Shown: in pieces, positions 57,701-64,000 of the stretch
Position numbering within the stretch: the stretch's first letter is position 1
How the letters are laid out: each line of letters starts with the position of its first letter
Source: Galaxea fascicularis
Taxonomy: Eukaryota > Cnidaria > Anthozoa > Scleractinia > Euphylliidae
Assembly: GCA_948470475.1 (NCBI GenBank)
Contig: OX419343.1
Span: 8,380,568-8,444,567 of the forward strand
Reading direction: 5' to 3'
DNA length: 64,000 bases
The notes under the pieces: generated by a model
Database searches by the model: none
What the model saw: the letters and a program-made list of their open reading frames with translations, nothing else
What the model was told of the DNA's origin: nothing
Made by a program: the position numbers and the translations under genes

Positions 57701-60700
57701 AGGTTACATAAAAAAAACATTAAAATCACTTTTTGATTCTGTGTACTTCCTTGATTCCTTGATTAAGGTGCTGATTAATACCTATGTTCTCTTATCTCAG
57801 CAAAATTAGTACAATTTTAAGAGAACAGCTAGTAAGGATGAAAACAAACTTATTCGAGAACGCAAACGACCATGAAAACCGCCAGCGAATGAAATTATTC
57901 TTGTTATTGGTTTTATATGTGTACAAATATTCGTCGACGGACGACACAACCACGAAAACAAACTGAAGGTCGATAAGCAAAAGCTGCTGTTAAATCATGA
58001 ACGGGCAAATGATTCCTCAAGGAGGTAGTTACAAAGGGTGAAGTAGATTTTTGCATATACTCTTTGTCGGTGGTAATAAACAAGTGTAATTTTCGGATCT
58101 ATAAATACATATGTTCTAGTATCACAATTTAAACCTATAAATCAGTCAAGGAAAGTGAGCGGTTATAATCTACCTTGTTTGACTGTGCACTATTAGAAAA
58201 AAAATGACCAAGCGGAAGTTTGGCGCCAATAAACTGAACATTGCGATCGGAAGTTAACATGTAATAAACACATGTTGACAGAACAATATCATAATTATAA
58301 CCTCTCAAAGACTATTCTTAACTGGCCTCAAAAATAAGTTTCATCTGAACACGACAGACGTAAGAACACTGAAAACAGTTCTGATCTTCTGAAGACGCGA
58401 GCAACATTTGACTTGGAAAAGTTTCCATGTTAACTTTATAATAATAATAAAAAACTTTAATTGACTCAGAAAACATCTAGAAAATGCGCGGGATAACTAA
58501 CTGCTTCTAAAAAGAAAATTTTTGTTACACTTTGTAACTGAACCACTCAGAGATCGGTAACAATTTTTAAGAAATGGTGCTGTGTATCTTAATTTCTGAT
58601 TACATCGCTTCAGAGTCAAAAACGCTAAGAGAACAGAAAGAAAAGCTTGATAAGAAAAAATAGGAATAATAGGCTAGGGGAAACCCATTTAATAACTCAA
58701 ACGTACTTATTTTAAGATTTTGTGCTTGGTGTTCAGCACGAAACTAGAAAATTATCTGTGTCGGTAACATTGTTTTGTTTTATAAAATGTTTCAAATTGT
58801 CACATAATACACTGAACACGTTGCGATCGCAAATTTGATGAGGTCCTGCTCTTAAGAAGAAGATAAAGCAATTGATTACTTCGGGTTAAATCGGATCGCA
58901 AAACCACAAATACGTAAAAGCCTTCATGTTAACACTCTGAAACAAACGAGACATCTGATTTTTTTTTTCTGTTAGCTGTTATTTGTTTCAAAACAATAAC
59001 AGATTTTAAATACTGAGCACATCACATAATCGCTAGTGCGGCTCAAGAAGTCAGATTAATTATAATATTTCTCAGATATTAACTATTTAATGTATTTTGT
59101 TTTATGGCTTCAATGGTATTTTATATTTGCAAAGTTTTTCCTTAGAAAAACTAGAAATTTACGCTATTTAGAACCATTGACATCTTTTTTACACCAATAC
59201 GAGCCTCTGTTTTCATTCAATCGGCAAACAAGAATGCGGAAAGGCGAAAAATAAATGTTTCTTTGTCCGTTCTTTTCATCGTATCAAGAACAACACATGC
59301 CCTCAGTGATATTTTACGTGTGAAAAAACTACCTTAAACAAGGTCTCTTCGTCACCTTTCGTTAATTACAGTTATTCTCCAAGGTTCCAAGATCTTTAGT
59401 AGCGCACGTAAGGAAATGCAAAGTAGATCGCAGAAGAACGACTGAAACAATTCTTTCCATGGAGACAAAAGGCAAACAGAACAAAAGAAGAAGAAGAAGC
59501 CGCGTTATTGAACCCGCAAACATTAAAAAAAGCTGATTAAACTTCATTAAAGAGAAACAGTTACAACATAACTGCCCCTTTGGATAAATGGCACTGAACG
59601 AAAGAATGGAATCCCTCTGACAATTATTACCAACAGGAGAAACTACCTGCTAAAAGTAATTACGATCTCAAAGACTTCTGTTGCTTGTGTGACGTTCGTT
59701 TGAACCGTAGATGAGTCCAATCTAATCTTGTTTGTTTACGGCTTGTTATTAAATGCTGTTGGAAATGTTGTCACAGAGTGCGAGAAGTTATTAAAATCTG
59801 TAAGAATATTAGCGGACAACTGCGAAACAGTGGATCAAAATGCACTTAAGGATTTTGGCCTTCACCCAAAGAATTCGTCTTTTGTTGTAGGGCGGTAGAC
59901 AAATAAATTTTGGCCTTGAAAAAGACACCTGTAATGGACGGCGCCAGAGTCAATGGAAAAGGTAATAAGTACATTTTCGAGAAATTTCGAGTGCAATTTA
60001 ATTTTATTGAAAGGATTGTGAGGTGGCGAGGGAAAATATAACGACAAAATAAGATAATTCTCGAATAATTATTCCATAGCCGTTTTTGAATGCCGAGTAA
60101 AAACATCATGATCGAACAGGATCCACTAGATTTCCGTGAAATGTAGAACGTCTCCTTGAGAGAATACTTTAACAACATATATAAGAGTGAAAGACAAGCG
60201 TGGATTTGTGTACAAGACAAAATCGCAAGACAATTATGCTAAGAACATCATACTTCGAGTAAGAAATCCTTTTCTGAAGGAAAGTACCAAAACTATAAAA
60301 ACACGTGTCCCGCTTAATTAAGAAGATTCTCTGCCATAGTTGTCTTGGCTTATAGCCTGCTTCCACAGCTAAATTTCGTATTTCATTATATAATTATGGA
60401 ACGGTGGGAGACTGAGAAACTTTTGCTGGCCGTGGGAAATAAAAACCGGGCTTGGTTTTGAAAAAAGAAATAATTAACCTACCCAACAGGAGGTTGGGCA
60501 GTTTACTTTTTGGGAAGGCCACTTGGTTAAAAATTAGCTCTACGTCCGTACAGTCAGTTTTAAGATACAAAGCAAAAAACAATTCAGCAGATTGTTGCAA
60601 TGTGGCTAAATACCACGAAAGACATGACACTTTAGCCTTGCAAAGTAAGCAACGGACTTTCACAATTTTTGTTTACAGTGATATCCGGCAAGCCTATGCT

Positions 60701-62637
60701 GAGCTTTTGTTATGTCCACAATACCTAGTTTCTAGGAACATAGCTCGGAATGTTTGGGCATATGTGATGCTTTTTAACTTCGCGCAGCCAGCTCTTTGCC
60801 TTCGAAAGGCGACAAGCCGTGTACCTTTTCTCGGTTGATTAATGAGCCTGAGAAACATTTCATATGCGAACCCCTTGTTTTACTTCTGGTCGAAGACTAA
60901 TTTATTACTAGCTGCATGCAATCATTGTTTTCTACAACCATGAAATACTACAAAACAATCTCTAGAAATCCTGGAAATCTTGAAAGGTTTCGGACTCATC
61001 GAAGACCAAAGCTACTTTAAGTCAGTTCTATGTCTTGTTATTTCCGTATTCAATGACGCAAGGGTAATCGGCCTCGTTCTATTTTCCCTGACTCGGCGTT
61101 CCTTAAAATAAAGTTACGCGACGTGTAAAATAAGTTCGCGCTAATTTATGCATTGCTAATTCAAGCACAAATTCAGATTTTAATCATTTGTTGACATTAA
61201 CTTTAGCTTCTTTAAACGAGATTCGTGTTGTGTTATTCGAAGAGAGTTGAAAGTGAAATTGTTGCTCTTTATACGGGAGTAATATTCAGCAACGGTGGAC
61301 ATTTGTTGTTCAGGAGAATAATACGAAAGAATAACATATTTTACACCTGTAATGTTGTAGTTTATCCGCGGTTAAAACTGCCCTGCTCTTCTTTATTGAG
61401 GCGTCTAGTATAGTTTATTATGTTTAATTTGTCCTCTGTTAGCTTTATAACTTCTCAAAACTGCTCCTAAAACTCTGCATGACTTGGCAAACGTTACAAA
61501 ACAAGCTTGCCGTAACCGATCAGTTTAATACGTCATGTCTAAAGCTTCAAAAATCAGACCTTTTTGCCCAACAGTTTTCCAAAACACTCCAAACCTTGAA
61601 ACAGTTTTGTCTCCTGGCAGTGACGGACCTGTTTGAATTTCCATAAAATCAAAGTTCCTATTCGCTATTTAACTGTTTTACAAGCAACCTGCCACGGACC
61701 TTTGAACCCCTCTTTAGCTTGTTAACCTTTTAATAATTTAATGAATGGGGCTGAACAAAATTGTTCTATCACTCGTTCAGTGTACAACATAGGCAAAAAT
61801 GCGCGAAAAGTCCTTTCAGAAATAGGCTTAGTCTCTTGCTCTTTCAGTTTAGGGAGAATTTAAAGTAGTTCTGTAGCACGCTCAGCACGACGTGAACAAA
61901 GAATTAGAATTCAGAAAACACAAAAATTGCTAAAGAACAATTCAAAAGTTTATCTGCATAACAAAGGCGATGAAAAACTTTCAAAGCGGATCCGCGTGGC
62001 TTGTGTTTGAAGAAGTAAAGGCTATTCTCTCACACTGCAGTGAAGTGCGGCGGTTAATAGCCCGACAAAGCAAAAACAAGCTTGTGGATGATAACCCTTG
62101 TGTCTGAGGAAATGAGTTCACTTGTGTTCTTGAGTGGCAAAATAAGCAGCGATCTCGAGCCATAAATTTTGGTTGCAGATCATTGCTTCTCGTTATTTCA
62201 CTAGGGATTTAAAGGCATGCCAGAAACACGTATTCCATTTGACTGTTGATATGATACAAGGCTTAATTACGGTTGACTTCCCTTTCTGCCAAGATGTTTG
62301 TGTTTTGTAAACGAAACAATGGAAGTTGAGCCGACAAATATCACTGCGATTCTCGTCATAAAGTATGACCAGCACAGAGCTAAAACAATAGGGCAATGAA
62401 TTCGTGAAAAGCTGGCAGTTCTAGTTTGAATTCGCCTGTGTCGGGCGATCGGACTGCGAAAGACAACAAAAAAAACCAGCACGCGAACCAATAATAAAGG
62501 GGAAGTGAAAAAAATAAAAAGAAAGAAAGGAATTACTCTTTCACCAATCTTTTTAATTTTTTTTCCGCTCGTAACTGACATTTTTCGTTGGCATTCCAGT
62601 TTCTTCTTCTAGGATAAAGGGTGAGCTTGAATTAGCA
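54761..62637. other. PTF1A upstream region, no gene recognised
   Basis: A CCAAT motif (AACCAATCAG) lies about 130 bases upstream of the PTF1A ATG. The rest is A+T-rich with only short random-looking ORFs (for example 59846-60220 and 60452-60838). As in the 3' flank, obvious mobile elements are nearly absent until 62.6 kb. Confidence 0.45.
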
Positions 62638-62852
62638 TAGCCTGCGAAGCAAACATGACCATGGGTTTCAAAGCTCGAAATTGGTTGCCCAGAAAATGGG
62701 GCGAGAGCAAAAATAAGAAGATAAGCAAGGGAGAGAGGAGGAGGGACAAATGTATGTTCTTTTTGCTCTCGCCCCATTTCTTGTGCATCCAAAATTTGGA
62801 AATTGGCTTTCGAGCGCTGAAAACCCCACGGAAACGCTTGCTACGCTGGCTA
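62638..62852. mobile_element. Palindromic MITE with long imperfect arms
   Basis: The left end TAGCCTGCGAAGC mirrors the right end GCTTGCTACGCTGGCTA. The inner arms ATGGGGCGAGAGCAAAAA and TTTTGCTCTCGCCCCAT pair perfectly. The overlapping ORFs on both strands are arm translation. Confidence 0.7.
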
Positions 62853-63025
62853 GAAATTAGCATTCCCTCAAAAGAACTCTACTTCCTGTTATTATTTTGA
62901 TGTTCATGTTCGTCTTTAATGTCAGCCTTACTAGAAACTGAGATTACGATATTAAAAAAGAAGCAGAATACCAAGCACCTTTCTCGCCTACCCAGCCTCA
63001 TGCAAAACAAAATGAAGAAAACATA

Positions 63026-63299
63026 CAGTAGAACCTACCTTTGCGACCGCGCGACCAACTCTCGTAAGCGACCACATGTCGAAAATGCCAAACGCTTTCA
63101 AGTCAAATCACTATAGATAGAACCTCTCGTAAGCGACCACCTATCGCAGACTTACCGCATGAATAAAGCATTGAACTACCATATGCAAACTACCCAAAAT
63201 TTAGAAACCCTGTGGCCTGACCTCTCGAGAGCGACCACCTCTCGAAAGCGACAACCTAGACTTTGCTTTTTTGGTGGACGCTTACGGGAGGTTCGGCTG
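63026..63299. mobile_element. Pogo/Tigger-like MITE with TA target duplication
   Basis: The ends CAGTAGAACCT and AGGTTCGGCTG are inverted repeats flanked on both sides by TA. The body has several TCTCGTAAGCGACCACC-like repeats on the left and GGTGGACGCTTACGGGAGG on the right. Confidence 0.7.
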
Positions 63300-63659
63300 T
63301 AGCACCCGGGATAGCATGTTTACAACCGGAAATCAGTACGGTGTCACGAATTCTTCCTTCTTTTCTGTTCCAGAACTCTCTCGAATCGCTCAGCACTTCT
63401 TAGTTAAAATAGCATACTCTCGGTGAATGGATGAGTTCCTCGCCATTTGTGAGGAGCTTGACGGGCTACTCACAGCAAGACTACTCACCGGTTTAACGTG
63501 ATCAGAAAAACCGTGATTTGATTATTAAATATGAGCCATAATCGTGATGACCCACTTCCTGCTAAATTATGCGTTAAGACTGATTTTAAAATTACCTTTG
63601 CATTGAACTTACTTAGGTTTATTCCTGGAAACTTCGAAGTTGGTTAATACACTCTAAAT

Positions 63660-63837
63660 GAACCCTAGTGTTAGGGTTACCCTAGCAGAAGGGTTACCCT
63701 AGCGCTCCCACATTTCTTCTTTTTTTCTTTTCATCGACGTGTTTACAAGGCAGCTGGGGTTACCCTAGCAGTAGGGTGACCCTACCTGAGTGCTAGGGTT
63801 ACCCTTGTGCCAGGGTAACCCTAGCTGCTTTGTAAAC
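63660..63837. repeat. AGGGTTACCCTAGCA-rich palindromic MITE
   Basis: 63741 (GTTTACAAGGCAGCTGGGGT) and 63837 (complement of GTTTACAAAGCAGCTAGGGT) are inverted ends of a 97-bp hairpin built of AGGGTTACCCT words. More such words precede it at 63668-63710. AGGGTT resembles, but does not tandemly repeat, the telomere motif. Confidence 0.65.
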
Positions 63838-63920
63838 GCTCTGCTAGGGATAACTCGCCTACCCGGGACAACGTTTTAATTGTTTCCAGACCCTTTGAAT
63901 GTTGACAACAAACGGCCATC

Positions 63921-64000
63921 ATGGCGGACCGAGTACAAGGCGATGCTCAAGGCGTTATAATCTTCATTTTCTCTCAGAAACAGAAAACATTTCTAGTGCA
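63921..64000 (+). CDS. Possible gene start running off the window
   Basis: ATG in the context GCCATCATGGCGG opens 26 codons (MADRVQGDAQGVIIFIFSQK and on) to the window edge without a stop. Such a short frame may be chance; the Kozak context is the only support. Confidence 0.2.
   Translation, partial: MADRVQGDAQGVIIFIFSQKQKTFLV

Noticed and set aside
59846..60838. ORFs of 124 and 128 codons upstream of PTF1A
   Set aside because: They lie on opposite strands with mixed composition, lack a recognisable motif or splice context, and are consistent with chance.

Overview
The window is nuclear DNA from an invertebrate animal, most likely an anthozoan cnidarian and probably a stony coral. The evidence is spliced genes with GT/AG introns, ATG starts in animal Kozak context, A+T-rich gene-poor spacing, and a dense load of short palindromic (MITE-like) elements, tRNA-derived SINEs and a LINE 3' end of kinds that I associate with coral genomes. 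No bacterial, phage, CRISPR or organellar features were seen. The species is not determined.

Layout. (1) 1-8.3 kb, + strand: the 3' half of a coiled-coil gene of unknown identity, with six joined coding exons, a possible alternative last exon and a poly(A) signal. (2) 8.3-15.5 kb: repeats, including a perfect 72-bp-arm hairpin inside a SINE and a frameshifted LINE tail. (3) 15.6-16.0 kb, +: an intronless MESP/mesogenin-like bHLH gene. (4) 19.6-21.2 kb: a large rearranged inverted repeat carrying a broken helix-turn-helix transposase fragment. (5) 21.3-22.6 kb, -: an intronless seven-helix protein resembling cnidarian gustatory receptor-like (Grl) proteins. (6) 25.4-41.9 kb, -: a complete 11-exon DNAJC1 gene (ER J-domain protein with two SANT domains, about 517 aa). 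Its introns hold several mobile elements, including a 3.6-kb fold-back-like element made of GATC-rich arrays. (7) 42.4 kb, +: a possible first exon diverging from DNAJC1. (8) 45-62.6 kb: a repeat-poor, gene-poor interval holding one gene, PTF1A (53.9-54.8 kb, -, two exons), with its bHLH and both C-terminal tryptophan motifs used to bind RBPJ/Su(H). (9) 62.6-64 kb: several MITEs and a possible start codon of a gene that runs off the right edge.

The genes do not form one pathway. The main biological interest is the proximity of DNAJC1 and PTF1A, which also lie near each other on human chromosome 10p12, and the full PTF1A-RBPJ interaction surface in what looks like a cnidarian. The wide repeat-poor flanks of PTF1A suggest regulatory DNA. 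Exon boundaries below were derived by hand from splice sites and reading-frame continuity; all family names come from motif recognition and no database search was run.
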